Of a stretch of DNA of 64,000 nt, positions 1 to 7,774 are shown one piece after another. The translations under genes were made by a program, and so were the position numbers. Origin of the DNA: Acinetobacter genomosp. 15BJ (GTDB lineage Bacteria > Pseudomonadota > Gammaproteobacteria > Pseudomonadales > Moraxellaceae); assembly GCF_000400715.1 (NCBI RefSeq), contig NZ_KE007345.1, forward strand, positions 320,351 to 384,350, in the 5' to 3' direction. The notes beneath the pieces are model-generated. The model had not been told where the DNA came from. It ran no database searches and worked only from the letters and a program-made list of their open reading frames with translations. How positions within the stretch are numbered: position 1 is the stretch's first letter; every line of letters begins with the position of its first letter.

Positions 1-1
1 T

Positions 2-337
2 GAAGAGATTGCGAAATTTATTAGTATCGGTGGCAATGGCCCAGTACTGGTGGGCTCAGTTACAACTGTGGCCGATCAACTACAGGCATGGACCGAAGAA
101 ACCGATATTGACGGCTTTAACTTGGCCTATATTTTGGCGCATCAAACTTTTGAGGATGTGGTGGACTTTCTGGTGCCAGAACTACAGCAGCGTGGCGTGT
201 ATCCAACTGAATATACCGAAGGGACGTTACGAGAGAAGCTGTTTGGCCAAGGTCCGTTATTAACAGAGCAGCACCGTGGGGCAAGCTATCGCTATCATTC
301 AACAGCGAAAACCAACAACAATATAGAACTCGCTTAG
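2..337 (+). CDS. Flavin-dependent (luciferase-like) monooxygenase, C-terminal part
   Basis: The reading frame is open from the window edge, so the gene starts to the left and only about 111 C-terminal residues are seen. The text VLVGSVTTVADQLQAW followed by DGFNLAYILAH and a tail with GPLLTEQHRGASYRY is the usual ending of the NtaA/SnaA/DszA/DmoA group of FMNH2-dependent monooxygenases, in which a reduced flavin supplied by a partner reductase is used to oxidise sulfur or nitrogen compounds. Family membership is recognised from the pattern; the substrate cannot be told from the tail. The gene faces the next one tail to tail, with a 9-bp inverted repeat over its stop codon. The msuE-sfnG pair near 52-54 kb belongs to the same broad flavin chemistry. 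Confidence 0.8.
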   Translation, partial: EEIAKFISIGGNGPVLVGSVTTVADQLQAWTEETDIDGFNLAYILAHQTFEDVVDFLVPELQQRGVYPTEYTEGTLREKLFGQGPLLTEQHRGASYRYHSTAKTNNNIELA

Positions 338-360
338 GTTGATACACCACAGCGAGTTCT
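325..360. terminator. Possible hairpin between convergent genes
   Basis: AGAACTCGC at 325-333 pairs with GCGAGTTCT at 352-360 around an 18-nt loop. It overlaps the stop codon of the monooxygenase and lies just past the end of the opposing membrane-protein gene. There is no clear T-run on either side, so a role as intrinsic terminator is only tentative. Confidence 0.3.
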
Positions 361-368
361 GGTCGATC

Positions 369-764
369 TTAGTCTTGATACATCGGTTTATTGTCATTCA
401 AGGCAATCAAACCACGGATGGCACGATACACGATCCACACCCATGCCCCAAAAATCACCGCAAAGGCAAAGGTGGTTGCAGAAACTGCAACACCTGCAAA
501 GGCCGTCCCGTTATCACCAGTAAAGAACAGGAAAGAGAACGGAATAAAAGCAATAATATTCCAAGCCAAATACCACCAGAAGGTGCGGATTTGCCACGTA
601 AAGTGGCTTTCAAAAATCGAGCCTTGGACATCACTGCGTTTGACATAGTTGATGATCAAGGCAATGATTGCCAACAGACCACCAGTAAAAATCGCAATGA
701 TATAAAGCACATACAGCACTAAAGTTAAAGTACGGTTTGGATCTTGATCAACGGAATAATTCAT
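369..764 (-). CDS. Small membrane protein (DUF4870-like)
   Basis: A 131-residue protein with four hydrophobic segments, roughly residues 13-38, 62-82, 88-102 and 104-118. The middle text SIFESHFTWQIRTFWW resembles small inner-membrane proteins grouped as DUF4870 or simply annotated as membrane proteins. No catalytic motif is visible and the function is unknown. The ATG is preceded by GGAG eleven bases upstream, an acceptable though long spacing. It follows the cold-shock/DUF1294 gene by 33 bases on the same strand, so it may be the last gene of a thrB-CSD-membrane protein operon. Confidence 0.7.
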   Translation of the reverse strand: MNYSVDQDPNRTLTLVLYVLYIIAIFTGGLLAIIALIINYVKRSDVQGSIFESHFTWQIRTFWWYLAWNIIAFIPFSFLFFTGDNGTAFAGVAVSATTFAFAVIFGAWVWIVYRAIRGLIALNDNKPMYQD

Positions 765-797
765 TTTTATTTAATCTCCAGAAACAAACTCCCTCAA

Positions 798-1415
798 TCA
801 ATAGAACACATTGAGCGGAGAAATTAGCCAACATATCAATAGTATATGGAAGACTATGGTACAGAAATAAATCTTACGAAACGGTTGTTTTTGTGTTTTA
901 TGTCTCAGTTTTTGCTGAGCAAGCCAACCACCGCACCATCCACCCAAAGAATCCACGATATGCAAAGTCTGCTCTGGAATACGTCGATTACCCAATTGTG
1001 CTGCTTCTTTGTCTTGCGCATACAGCCAATAACTCAACACATTCATCAAGCTGACAAATAATAAGGTATACGGCGGTAGCAATTTACTAAAGCTTGCGAT
1101 CAGCATAAAGACTATATAAATCACAATGCCAATCTGCATCGCAGACCAGCGTTTCGACGCTGTAGGCTGACTCGGACGAGCACGATGCTCAATCACTTGG
1201 GATGCTTTCAAATACGTCGCCTGTTGAGCGCGGTAACGACCGCGCTCATCCAGAATCACCCCATATTCCAAGGCACAACCGACCAAGGGTCGCGGACCTG
1301 TGCGAGCAAAGTCTTTGATATGGATAAAGACACGATCTTTTGCTGTGTCATTGGGTTGGATAAAGCCATAGCCTTTATCATCAAACCATTCAACTAAACG
1401 ACCTTGATCTCGCAT
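798..1415 (-). CDS. Cold-shock domain plus DUF1294 membrane protein
   Basis: The N-terminal 65 residues form a cold-shock (CSD) nucleic-acid binding domain: GRLVEWFDDKGYGFIQP carries RNP1-like KGYGFI, followed by RVFIHIKDF (RNP2-like). After a basic linker, the C-terminal half has hydrophobic segments near residues 94-125 and 180-200 enclosing SYWLYAQDKEAAQLGNRRIPE, the conserved core of DUF1294. This two-domain form is common in Acinetobacter and Pseudomonas; its role is not established. The start codon has AGGAAA seven bases upstream, which overlaps the stop region of thrB 9 bases away, so the two are probably translationally linked. Confidence 0.85.
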   Translation of the reverse strand: MRDQGRLVEWFDDKGYGFIQPNDTAKDRVFIHIKDFARTGPRPLVGCALEYGVILDERGRYRAQQATYLKASQVIEHRARPSQPTASKRWSAMQIGIVIYIVFMLIASFSKLLPPYTLLFVSLMNVLSYWLYAQDKEAAQLGNRRIPEQTLHIVDSLGGWCGGWLAQQKLRHKTQKQPFRKIYFCTIVFHILLICWLISPLNVFY

Positions 1416-1424
1416 GTCTATTTC

Positions 1425-2375
1425 CTAAGCTGTGATTCGTTGTAAACGGTCTTGTAACATCATGCGCATTTCCAGCGGATCTTTTTGCAAAATATCATCG
1501 CCTGTACGCCCTTGCTCAGCATTTTTCTGCGCCACTTGTAAGCGCATACTCCAGAAACGGCACGCCGCCATCGCCAAGAAGATATTTAAACAGGCCAACT
1601 CATCAACGGTCAGTTGACGAATGCTTTGATAGGCTGCAAGAAAGGCATCGGCCTTGGCTTGATCCAAATGTGCTTGTGGATAGGCAGTACAGAAGTCATT
1701 GATACTAATCGCAATATCAAACAACCATTCATCTTGATTCAATTCATAAAAATCAAGAATACCCTGTAGTTGATCGCCTTCAAACAAGGTGTTATCCCGA
1801 AATAGATCCGAATGAATAAAGCCCGTAGGACGGTCTGGATGCTGTTGGGTAATGGCAGCAAAATGCTGGAACACCTGCGCCAATAATGCCTGATCTTGCG
1901 CATTCATTTGTGGCTTAAGTTGCTCAGCAACATCTGACCAATATTGATGATTACGATTAAAATCCCGTTCTAAAGGAAAGCCTTGTAAGGCCAAATGCAA
2001 TTTTGCCTGTGCTTGTGCAATCGCTTGAATTTGGATAATACTGGCGTCTTCTGGATGCTCACCCATCAAGCGCGGCGCAATTTGTGCAGGCTTATCTGCA
2101 ATACTATGAATGGCCTGCCCACTGTGCTTTAACGGCACTGCCACAGGCACACCTGCCTCACCCAAACAATCCAGTACAGGTACCAGTTCACCTGCCCCTT
2201 CAGCATCTAATTCTTCAAAAACCGTTAAAACATATTGTTTCTTTGATTGATCCACCAAAAAATAATTGGTGTTTTGAATACCGCCTTGGATTGGAATCAG
2301 GTCAATCACCGCTAAACCATAGGGCTCAGCAAAGGCTTGAACTTCTTCTAAACTCAACGGGGTATAAACCGACAT
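1425..2375 (-). CDS. thrB: Homoserine kinase (aminoglycoside-phosphotransferase-like type)
   Basis: Phosphorylates L-homoserine for threonine synthesis in the cytoplasm. The protein starts MSVYTPLSLEEVQAFAEPYG and keeps the choline/aminoglycoside kinase-fold signatures: the nucleotide loop region GGIQNTNYFL, the catalytic loop GFIHSDLFRDNTLF (HxDxxxxN) and the metal-binding GILDFYE. This is the ThrB type found in Pseudomonas and Acinetobacter, not the GHMP-type of E. coli. I chose the internal ATG at 2375, 18 codons inside the open frame, because homologues start here and AGG lies just upstream. Length 316 aa, normal. hisF starts about 100 bases away on the other strand. Confidence 0.9.
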   Translation of the reverse strand: MSVYTPLSLEEVQAFAEPYGLAVIDLIPIQGGIQNTNYFLVDQSKKQYVLTVFEELDAEGAGELVPVLDCLGEAGVPVAVPLKHSGQAIHSIADKPAQIAPRLMGEHPEDASIIQIQAIAQAQAKLHLALQGFPLERDFNRNHQYWSDVAEQLKPQMNAQDQALLAQVFQHFAAITQQHPDRPTGFIHSDLFRDNTLFEGDQLQGILDFYELNQDEWLFDIAISINDFCTAYPQAHLDQAKADAFLAAYQSIRQLTVDELACLNIFLAMAACRFWSMRLQVAQKNAEQGRTGDDILQKDPLEMRMMLQDRLQRITA

Positions 2376-2476
2376 GGAAAACCTGCAAAAAATAGCTGTG
2401 AAGTTTGATAGAATACCTGTTCCCTCCATGAAGGTGTAGCACCCCTTTCTTTATTGGCGATTTTTTGGAAAATTTT

Positions 2477-3235
2477 ATGCTCGCAAAACGTATTATCCCT
2501 TGCTTAGATGTTGATAATGGTCGAGTCGTCAAAGGCGTTCAATTCCTTGATATTCGTGACGCAGGCGACCCTGTTGAAGTGGCGCGTCGTTATAACGAAC
2601 AAGGTGCCGATGAAATTACCTTTTTAGATATTACTGCTACCCATCATGGACGCGACACCACTTACCGTACCGTAGAACGCATGGCAGAAAGCGTTTTTGT
2701 GCCCTTAACTGTGGGTGGTGGTGTCCGTAAAGTTGAAGATATCCGTTTATTGTTGAATGCAGGTGCCGATAAAGTCAGCATCAACTCGGCTGCGGTATTT
2801 ACCCCTGAATTTGTCCAAGAAGCTTCGCAACGCTTTGGTGCACAATGCATCGTGGTCGCGATTGATGCGAAAAAAACTGGCGAGAACAAGTGGGAAATTT
2901 TTACCCACGGCGGTCGTAAGCCAACAGGAATTGATGCGATTGAATGGGCGGTGAAAATGGCCGACTACGGTGCAGGTGAACTACTGATTACCAGTATGGA
3001 TGCTGACGGTACAAAAGCAGGCTATGACATTGCCTTAATGCGTCAGATCAATGATCGCGTCAATATCCCGACCATCGCTTCGGGTGGTGTAGGCAACTTA
3101 CAACATTTAGCAGATGGCATCTTAAAAGGTGGTGCAGATGCAGTACTTGCTGCTTCTATTTTCCACTTTGGTCAACACACTATTCCAGAAGCAAAACAAT
3201 ATCTTGCCGCACAAGGTATTGAGATGCGTCTTTAA
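2477..3235 (+). CDS. hisF: Imidazole glycerol phosphate synthase cyclase subunit HisF
   Basis: Histidine biosynthesis: with HisH it converts PRFAR and ammonia to imidazole glycerol phosphate and AICAR. Starts [15 protein letters not shown], so the catalytic Asp falls at residue 11; the second catalytic Asp is in VVAIDAKK. The phosphate-binding (beta/alpha)8 barrel signatures LTVGGGVRK and IASGGVGN are intact and the length (252 aa) is normal. A TTG four codons upstream keeps the frame open but homologues begin at the ATG chosen here. hisH and hisA are not next to it, as is common in Acinetobacter. A strong terminator follows 16 bases after the stop. Confidence 0.97.
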   Translation: MLAKRIIPCLDVDNGRVVKGVQFLDIRDAGDPVEVARRYNEQGADEITFLDITATHHGRDTTYRTVERMAESVFVPLTVGGGVRKVEDIRLLLNAGADKVSINSAAVFTPEFVQEASQRFGAQCIVVAIDAKKTGENKWEIFTHGGRKPTGIDAIEWAVKMADYGAGELLITSMDADGTKAGYDIALMRQINDRVNIPTIASGGVGNLQHLADGILKGGADAVLAASIFHFGQHTIPEAKQYLAAQGIEMRL

Positions 3236-3250
3236 TGAGATGAGCCATAA

Positions 3251-3277
3251 AAACCTCTCAAGCGAGAGGTTTTTTTA
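3251..3277 (+). terminator. Rho-independent terminator of hisF
   Basis: AACCTCTC and GAGAGGTT form an 8-bp stem with an AAGC loop, followed by a run of T. Position and orientation fit the end of hisF. Confidence 0.9.
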
Positions 3278-3300
3278 TTTAAAAATAGCAACATGTAGAC

Positions 3301-3327
3301 AAAAAAATACCTTGCTAAGCAAGGTAT
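3301..3327 (-). terminator. Rho-independent terminator, minus strand
   Basis: On the minus strand a 9-bp stem ATACCTTGC/GCAAGGTAT with a 3-nt loop runs straight into a T-tract (A run at 3301-3307 on the plus strand). It ends either a long 3' tail of the hydroxylase gene, which stops 213 bases upstream, or a separate small transcript. Confidence 0.85.
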
Positions 3328-3414
3328 GGAAACTGCGTTATACAACGCTAGAGGGTAAGCACAATATCATTATTTTGAACAAATTCTGAGCATTTAAAAT
3401 GCTTGAGCTAAATT
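3302..3414 (-). ncRNA. Candidate small RNA or 3'UTR-derived RNA
   Basis: Between the tandem operator boxes (3435-3474) and the strong minus-strand terminator (3301-3327) lie about 100 bases with no plausible reading frame; only 7- and 10-codon frames without a ribosome site are present. On the minus strand the segment can fold into two small hairpins, AGCATTTTAAATGCT and GCGTTGTATAACGC, before the terminator. A weak -10-like TAATTT (3414-3409) sits about 20 bases past the operator. It could be an AraC-controlled small RNA or just the 3' tail of the hydroxylase mRNA. The limits are guesses. Confidence 0.3.
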
Positions 3415-3434
3415 AGCGAGAAAATGAGTAAAGA

Positions 3435-3474
3435 TATTGACATTAAAAACCAATTTTATTGACAATTCACGACA
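3435..3474. promoter_or_regulatory. Tandem AraC operator-like boxes, copy A
   Basis: TATTGAC occurs at 3435-3441 and again at 3457-3463, exactly 22 bp apart (two helical turns); the second box continues as TATTGACAATTCACGACA. The same arrangement with the same 22-bp spacing occurs at 4251-4290, next to the araC-type gene. AraC proteins usually bind such direct repeats. Binding by the neighbouring regulator is inferred. Confidence 0.55.
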
Positions 3475-3486
3475 TCCCCCTATTTT

Positions 3487-3510
3487 TGTCGTCATGATTT
3501 GTCAATAAAA
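3487..3510 (-). promoter_or_regulatory. Third, inverted operator-like box
   Basis: Read on the minus strand this is TATTGACAAATCATGACGACA, the same box as at 3457 and 4273 but with three extra bases before ACGACA. It faces copy A, so the two together form a large imperfect inverted repeat (3454-3510) just past the hydroxylase stop codon. Confidence 0.45.
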
Positions 3511-3539
3511 GCCTGCTCAGCCCGCTAGATCAATCGAAT

Positions 3540-4193
3540 TTAGGCCACCGATTCTTGCGATTGTTTTTGCGGTTGCTCAGCTACAGGCGCCTCTACCAAT
3601 TTTGGTTTCTGCTCGACCCATTTTGCAGGGAATACAGATTCAATCGCTTGCGTCAAAACTTTAGACAACGCTGCAGGTAAAGGAATACCCAATGGATTGG
3701 CCTCTTTTAAATCCGCAGAAGACACCACACGGGTACCCATCACATAATCAAACCATGGACGGGTCACACACCAGTTGGCATCTTGGTTGGAGTTCATATG
3801 ATGATCATAATGCCAAGGAATGGTTCGTTTTGCCCAATCGGGTTCTAAGTGCGCACGGCGATGCACATAATAATAATTGCCCGCACTATACAGCGCCGCC
3901 AAAGACATGCCTTTTGAGATTGGATAAAACGCTACACTGGCAACCCCTGCCACCACTGCCAATGACATGATTTCATTACGGGTACGCCAATGCTCCACAC
4001 CCTCAACATAACAATCATCCGAAAACTGCTGTTTACGTACTTCACGATGATGCGCCCAGTGCGATTCCATGCTTTTCGGCACAGGGCTATAACGTGGCTG
4101 CCCTGAACGATGTACCCCATGTAAAATGTATTTATGCGCAAACCATTCAAATGCATTTGCAACAGCCAAACCTGCGATAAAACCCTTAATCAT
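3540..4193 (-). CDS. Membrane fatty acid hydroxylase/sterol desaturase superfamily protein
   Basis: A 217-residue membrane protein with the histidine clusters of the di-iron fatty-acid hydroxylase superfamily: HKYILHGVH near residue 20, HWAHHRE near 45, HRRAH near 110 and HYDHH near 128. Two hydrophobic segments lie near residues 3-18 and 75-105. The family puts hydroxyl groups on, or desaturates, lipid chains; the substrate here is unknown. The tail (about residues 185-217) is Gln/Pro/Glu-rich and probably disordered. The ATG at 4193 has GGAG seven bases upstream, better than the TTG four codons earlier. It is divergent from an AraC regulator, which probably controls it through the boxes at 4251-4290. 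Confidence 0.8.
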   Translation of the reverse strand: MIKGFIAGLAVANAFEWFAHKYILHGVHRSGQPRYSPVPKSMESHWAHHREVRKQQFSDDCYVEGVEHWRTRNEIMSLAVVAGVASVAFYPISKGMSLAALYSAGNYYYVHRRAHLEPDWAKRTIPWHYDHHMNSNQDANWCVTRPWFDYVMGTRVVSSADLKEANPLGIPLPAALSKVLTQAIESVFPAKWVEQKPKLVEAPVAEQPQKQSQESVA

Positions 4194-4250
4194 GGTTTTC
4201 TCCAAATGTTTCCTTATTTTTATTCAAGATATAAATTTTTGTAGGCGAAG

Positions 4251-4290
4251 TATTGACGATGCGATATATTTATATTGACAAAACACGACA
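4251..4290. promoter_or_regulatory. Tandem AraC operator-like boxes, copy B
   Basis: TATTGAC at 4251-4257 and 4273-4279, 22 bp apart, the second extended as TATTGACAAAACACGACA. This matches copy A (3435-3474) in 16 of 18 positions of the long box. It sits in the 115-bp gap between the divergent hydroxylase and araC-type genes, 57 bases from the hydroxylase start codon and 18 from that of the regulator. Confidence 0.6.
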
Positions 4291-4308
4291 AGATAAAAGG
4301 TAGACAGG

Positions 4309-5316
4309 ATGTCTCAACTCAAGAACTATACAGGCTCTGTTTTTGGTGGTTTGGGGCATTTATTAAAAGCCTATTGTGAAGCAGAGAGCATCAGCATTCC
4401 TGAACAATTACAACAGGTTCAAAACCTAGAGCGCTTTGATTATGTGATTTGGCGAGACCTGCTAGAAGACCTGAATCGACTGCATCCGAAGAGTGGTTTA
4501 GGCTTGGAGATCGCAGAATACGTGCAACCTAAACACTTAGGCATCATTGCCTATTTGGCCCTGTCCTGTGAAAACCTAGGTGAAGCACTATCTCGTTATC
4601 ATGACTTCCATCGCCTGATTTATGATGGTAGCCCTTTGGTGGTTGAATTTAATCACCCTTATGCATCAATTCGTTGGGAAGCTCCTGAACCACATCCGAC
4701 CCAATTGACCGATGAAATCGCGATTGCCTTGATGGTGCAGTTCCTTAAACTGTTTATGTCGGGTGACACCATTCATCTGCATGAAGTGCATTTCGTCAAT
4801 GCAGCGCCAAAAAACATCAGCATTTATGAGCAGTATTTCCACTGTAAAGTGCGTTTTGAACAGCCCAAAACACAATTATTATTACCAGTCAGCGAAGCTT
4901 TTAAGCCACTCAAAACAGGTGATCACACCTTACAACAACTGTTGTTGCAGCAAGCCCAAGCCTTGCTAGATAAACTGCCTAATTCGACCCAACTGGATCA
5001 ACGCCTTCAACATGCCATTTTGACTGGGCTACAAAAGAACCAATATCAAATCGATTTTATCGCCGAAAAACTAGGTCTGTCCGTGCGCCAATTACAGCGT
5101 CATTTACAACAACAAGACACCACTTTTCAAGAACGGGTACAGCAGGTCCGTTTTATGCTGGCAACCGAATATTTAAAAGACCCTCATCTGAGTTTGCAAG
5201 AAATTGCGCTACTGCTCTGTTATTCTGAACAAAGTGCTTTTCAGCGTGCGTTTAAGATCTGGACGGGACAAACCCCGCAACAGTGGCGGAATAACAACAC
5301 AATTTACAGTTCTTAA
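4309..5316 (+). CDS. AraC-family transcriptional regulator (OruR/ArgR-like)
   Basis: 335 residues. The N-terminal ~190 residues match the ligand-binding half of the AraC subgroup that includes OruR, with the phrase GLGLEIAEYVQPKHLGIIAYLALSC broken here as GLEIAEYV and HLGIIAYLALSCENLGEAL. The C-terminal 95 residues hold two helix-turn-helix units: IDFIAEKLGLSVRQLQRHL and LSLQEIALLLCYSEQSAFQ followed by RAFKIWTGQTPQQWR, the standard AraC signature. It lies divergent from the hydroxylase gene and next to tandem operator-like boxes, so control of the hydroxylase and of itself is likely. The inducer is unknown. Confidence 0.9.
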   Translation: MSQLKNYTGSVFGGLGHLLKAYCEAESISIPEQLQQVQNLERFDYVIWRDLLEDLNRLHPKSGLGLEIAEYVQPKHLGIIAYLALSCENLGEALSRYHDFHRLIYDGSPLVVEFNHPYASIRWEAPEPHPTQLTDEIAIALMVQFLKLFMSGDTIHLHEVHFVNAAPKNISIYEQYFHCKVRFEQPKTQLLLPVSEAFKPLKTGDHTLQQLLLQQAQALLDKLPNSTQLDQRLQHAILTGLQKNQYQIDFIAEKLGLSVRQLQRHLQQQDTTFQERVQQVRFMLATEYLKDPHLSLQEIALLLCYSEQSAFQRAFKIWTGQTPQQWRNNNTIYSS

Positions 5317-5492
5317 TAAAAAACACTGAAGAACTAACGGTTTCACAACAGATCAGTTTCATTGCACGTTTTATATAAGAGCCTATATACCTATGTGAAT
5401 TAGTTCACAATTTTTTCACGAGGGTTAAACATATCCATAATAAATTTTGGATGCTTGCTTTTTTATTTTTTATAACTGATGTGGTGATAACA

Positions 5493-6182
5493 ATGAACAA
5501 ATATTTAGCAGAATTTCTCGGGACCTTTTGGCTTGTTTTTGGTGGTTGTGGTAGTGCTGTGCTTGCAGCTGCATACCCAGAACTTGGCATTGGTTTCTTA
5601 GGTGTTGCATTAGCATTTGGTTTAACTGTTTTAACAGGTGCTTACGCTTTCGGTCATATTTCTGGTGGTCACTTTAACCCAGCCGTCAGTGTTGGTTTAT
5701 GGGTCGGTGGACGTTTTGATTCTAAAGATCTAGTCCCTTATATCGTGTCTCAAGTGATTGGTGGCGCGCTTGCAGCATTCGTGCTGTACATCATTGTCCA
5801 AGGTCAAGCTGGTTTTGCTGGTACTGGCGGTTTCGCAACCAATGGTTATGGTGAACTCTCTCCAAACCATTTCTCTGTCGCTTCAGCATTCTTGATTGAG
5901 GTTGTTTTAACTGCATTTTTCTTGATCGTGATCATGGGTGCAACGGATCGTCGTGCGCCTGCTGGCTTTGCACCAATCGCAATTGGTTTGGCATTAACAT
6001 TGATCCACTTGATCAGTATTCCAGTCACCAACACATCAGTAAACCCTGCACGAAGTACTGCGGTTGCGTTATTTGCTGAAACAGCAGCAATCAGCCAACT
6101 TTGGTTATTCTGGGTTGCGCCAATCATCGGTGCCATCATTGGTGCAGTGATCTACAAATTTGTGGGCAGCGAGAAAGACTAA
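5493..6182 (+). CDS. aqpZ: Aquaporin Z
   Basis: Inner-membrane water channel of 229 residues with six transmembrane segments and the two NPA loops, HFNPAVSVG and [10 protein letters not shown]. The wide extracellular loop and the text [24 protein letters not shown] are typical of AqpZ rather than glycerol facilitators. The open frame extends 14 codons further up but homologues start at the ATG chosen. The leader is rich in T and the ribosome site is weak (GGTG eight bases before ATG). It is followed by a bidirectional terminator. Confidence 0.96.
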   Translation: MNKYLAEFLGTFWLVFGGCGSAVLAAAYPELGIGFLGVALAFGLTVLTGAYAFGHISGGHFNPAVSVGLWVGGRFDSKDLVPYIVSQVIGGALAAFVLYIIVQGQAGFAGTGGFATNGYGELSPNHFSVASAFLIEVVLTAFFLIVIMGATDRRAPAGFAPIAIGLALTLIHLISIPVTNTSVNPARSTAVALFAETAAISQLWLFWVAPIIGAIIGAVIYKFVGSEKD

Positions 6183-6200
6183 GCGCGATATATCCCATAA

Positions 6201-6230
6201 AAAAAACAGCCTGCAACGGCTGTTTTTTTT
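6201..6230. terminator. Bidirectional terminator after aqpZ
   Basis: AAAAAACAGCC and GGCTGTTTTTT form a stem around TGCAAC, with A-run and T-run on the two sides. It serves aqpZ on the plus strand and the small gene ending at 6233 on the minus strand. Confidence 0.9.
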
Positions 6231-6232
6231 AT

Positions 6233-6475
6233 TTATAGGAATGGATTTTCAATATCCTGCTCAGGTTTTCGCTCAATCTGCTCAGGAAGTTGTTCTTTTT
6301 CCAAAGCGGCAACTACGTCATTGATAAAGCTTTGCAATGCCTTGGCGGTTTTCAGACCTGCCTGATCTTTGGTAATCTGCAAATTGCCATAAAGACTGAC
6401 GCAATCGACCTGATTTTCCAAAGTCAGATCATAAATTGCCGAAGACTCATCACCCTGTTCAAAAGGTTTAAACAT
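6233..6475 (-). CDS. Small conserved-looking hypothetical protein
   Basis: 80 residues, acidic, no signal peptide or membrane segment. It begins MFKPFEQGDESSAIYDLTLENQVDCVSL in the usual style of short Acinetobacter proteins in which the first half looks like a compact beta fold and the second half (KTAKALQSFINDVVAALEKEQL) an amphipathic helix. I do not recognise the family. The start codon is preceded by GAGGGAAACG, a good ribosome site, which supports a real gene. It lies 68 bases downstream of the endonuclease gene and ends right at a shared terminator. Confidence 0.65.
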   Translation of the reverse strand: MFKPFEQGDESSAIYDLTLENQVDCVSLYGNLQITKDQAGLKTAKALQSFINDVVAALEKEQLPEQIERKPEQDIENPFL

Positions 6476-6543
6476 CGTTTCCCTCTCATTGTTCTTGTCT
6501 ATCCCACAACATGAGCCAAGCAGGCTGACTTTGCAAGCTGTAC

Positions 6544-7617
6544 TTATCGCAAGATTTGTAAGAAATACTGCACCAAAGCATTCACCAATTGATTAATCAA
6601 AGCTTGCTTGGTTTCTTCATCAATTTGCGGGAATTTACTTTCAGTGGCATTGGTCGGTTTTGAACTAAAGTCACGCTGCTGCGCTTGAATCGCATCGGTT
6701 TTAGCATCTTCAGCACATTGACTCTGACCATCCCAATGTGAGTAGCTAATGTCTTTATTCGGCTTCACTTGCTGCGCAGACACAGGCAGTTGATAGACAT
6801 TGCGCTTCTGCTGTTCCGTCAACTGCGGAAATAAATTAATTCCCAGTTTCTCTTCCAAATAGCACACACTCACCACTTTGACCTGCTGAGAATTATTATT
6901 TGGCGCATAGTAGGCCCCAATAATCCCCTGCTTGGGTAAATACACCGCTTTGTACACCGCAGTCGGTACAATCACACCACTGCCAATGGTTTTAAGGCGT
7001 TTGCCTTCAAAGACTGGACCTGTCAGCACATAGGCATCTTTATGCTGCTTGGTCACCATCGAACGCACAGCTTCTTCTAATTTACGCCACACTTCCTGAT
7101 TATTTTTAGGCGCTTGCGGCACCATATTGGCCAATGAGAAGCTGTCATATTGCGCCGCAGTATTATTCATATCACCATTCGGCGCCATATGACCACGGTC
7201 ATAGCCCGAACCACGATAGTCCGACAATAAAGCACGATGAGCGGGCTTTACTCGTGTTTCCTCGTGGAAATTATCTTCCCGTTTAATTTTGACGCTCAAG
7301 CGTTCTGGGGTCAGATATTCTGCCGTCCATAATGGGGTCTTGGAAATACCTGAGTACATCACATTAAAATCATTAAAACACAGCGCATAGCTGTCTTTTT
7401 TCAGACTGTCTTTGCTGAGTAAAGGCGGAACATCACGATAAAACTGTTTTAAACAACCTGTATTACTGGATTGAAATGGGATGAACTTGGAAATTTTTTC
7501 ACTGCCAAAAGCGATCGCAAAACTCCCTGTTGCGACCAGTGCCAACATCATTTTTCCAACATTTTGGCTCAAAAAAGCAAATGGGCTTTTACTCTTTCGG
7601 GTTGGTCTCTTTGCCAT
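6544..7617 (-). CDS. DNA/RNA non-specific endonuclease, exported
   Basis: 357 residues with a basic N-terminus followed by one hydrophobic segment (about residues 22-38), either an uncleaved signal or a membrane anchor. The centre holds the beta-beta-alpha metal nuclease signature YDRGHMAPNGDMNN, with DRGH as the catalytic motif and a metal-binding Asn downstream (MVPQAPKNNQEVWRKLE). Such enzymes cut DNA and RNA without sequence specificity in the periplasm or outside the cell, for nutrient gain or DNA processing. The C-terminal 90 residues are Gln/Lys-rich and end in an amphipathic helix. It may be co-transcribed with the 80-residue protein downstream. Confidence 0.88.
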   Translation of the reverse strand: MAKRPTRKSKSPFAFLSQNVGKMMLALVATGSFAIAFGSEKISKFIPFQSSNTGCLKQFYRDVPPLLSKDSLKKDSYALCFNDFNVMYSGISKTPLWTAEYLTPERLSVKIKREDNFHEETRVKPAHRALLSDYRGSGYDRGHMAPNGDMNNTAAQYDSFSLANMVPQAPKNNQEVWRKLEEAVRSMVTKQHKDAYVLTGPVFEGKRLKTIGSGVIVPTAVYKAVYLPKQGIIGAYYAPNNNSQQVKVVSVCYLEEKLGINLFPQLTEQQKRNVYQLPVSAQQVKPNKDISYSHWDGQSQCAEDAKTDAIQAQQRDFSSKPTNATESKFPQIDEETKQALINQLVNALVQYFLQILR

Positions 7618-7737
7618 AACTACATCAAAATCAATATGAACGCGCAGCTTAACAACTCAAAAGCCCTGTGTATATTGAGTTCCAGCCCAGAGCGACACTT
7701 TATGTCGCAAATCTGTACACTCAGTCAACAGACAATA

Positions 7738-7763
7738 AAAAAGGCACTCGAAAGTGCCTTTTT
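7738..7763. terminator. Bidirectional-looking terminator after kup
   Basis: AAAAAGGCACT and AGTGCCTTTTT form a perfect 11-bp stem with a CGAA tetraloop 12 bases beyond the kup stop codon. On the minus strand it ends kup. Confidence 0.9.
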
Positions 7764-7774
7764 CTCTAGTTTTA

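Noticed and set aside
339..722. Long open frame on the plus strand (127 codons) opposite the small membrane protein gene
   Set aside because: It is the antisense shadow of 369-764; no ribosome site and a low-complexity basic product.
2465..2476. TTG start of hisF four codons upstream
   Set aside because: Homologues start at the ATG; catalytic Asp11 numbering fits only with that start.
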